64,000 bases of DNA, taken from assembly GCF_021696945.1 (NCBI RefSeq), contig NZ_JACYHE010000027.1:1-64000 (forward strand), given 5' to 3'. Shown here one piece after another: positions 63,918-64,000 of the stretch; positions within the stretch are counted from its first letter, which is position 1; each line of letters begins with the position of its first letter. A program made the position numbers and the translations under genes. The notes under the pieces were generated by a model. The model did no database searches and was not told the origin of the DNA. It saw only the letters and a list, made by a program, of their open reading frames with translations. Origin of the DNA: Streptomyces sp. JJ36. GTDB lineage: Bacteria; Actinomycetota; Actinomycetes; Streptomycetales; Streptomycetaceae.

Positions 63918-64000
63918 ATGGCTGATCTCGACGCGGGGGTGGCCCCCGGCACTCAGGACCCCGGCGCCCTCGCCGCACGCCGGGACCGGGCGGTACACGC
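63918..64000 (+). CDS. Start of an unidentified gene, cut by the window edge
   Basis: ATG 63918 opens a frame that runs off the end: MADLDAGVAPGTQD, then PGALAARRDRAVHA. GGGGGC precedes it. Only about 27 codons are visible, too few to name the product. The spacer 63723-63917 shows nothing else. Confidence 0.5.
   Translation, partial: MADLDAGVAPGTQDPGALAARRDRAVH

Overview
The window is chromosomal DNA of a Streptomyces-type actinomycete. The very high GC, frequent GTG starts, a WhiB protein of exactly 87 residues, F420 biosynthesis genes, several LCP proteins and a sigma-B/F-type partner-switching locus all point there. From memory, the gene order around whiB resembles the core region of Streptomyces coelicolor; I could not check this by alignment.

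Layout. Bases 1-260 look like the promoter and leader of a ribosomal RNA operon that runs leftwards out of the window. Next come a SpoIIM-like membrane protein, an RDD protein and a small conserved protein. A long leftward block (3.6-11.6 kb) follows: S-adenosylhomocysteine hydrolase, a cation efflux protein, mannose-6-phosphate isomerase, an SIS protein, a Trm112-like protein, phosphomannomutase and DUF3499. A metallopeptidase-like gene, a DUF5719 protein, a giant membrane glycosyltransferase and whiB lie between 11.9 and 18.4 kb. Rightwards from 18.86 kb are a candidate cysteine-rich leader peptide, a cysteine dioxygenase and the F420 genes cofD and fbiB. Then come an AlkA-type glycosylase, a sugar-1-phosphate nucleotidyltransferase, a PGRP amidase and a TIGR03089 protein.

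From 27 to 42 kb is an envelope-polymer region: five LCP-family ligases, two glycosyltransferases and a UDP-glucose/GDP-mannose dehydrogenase, mixed with small enzymes. It includes a CGNR-type regulator whose divergent promoter region carries a perfect 27-bp palindrome. From 43 to 46 kb lie a dipeptidase, purE and purK as one tightly overlapping operon.

The most distinctive part is 46.1-49.1 kb. Four packed genes encode a WXG-like helper, a WXG-motif protein with a papain/calpain-like Cys-His-Asn end, a lipoprotein resembling chagasin-type (I42) inhibitors of papain-like proteases, and an unknown protein. This reads as a secreted protease effector with its own envelope-anchored inhibitor.

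The rest holds a GtrA protein, a two-component system, a POT peptide transporter with a terminator-like hairpin in its leader, an anti-sigma kinase / STAS antagonist / sigma factor locus, and a histidine-utilisation operon (hutU, an M20 amidohydrolase, hutF, hutI). The hutU promoter contains an 18-bp operator-like palindrome. The right edge has a DUF6153-like secreted protein, a small CPVC membrane protein and the start of another gene. Strand changes are usually marked by strong GC-rich hairpins.
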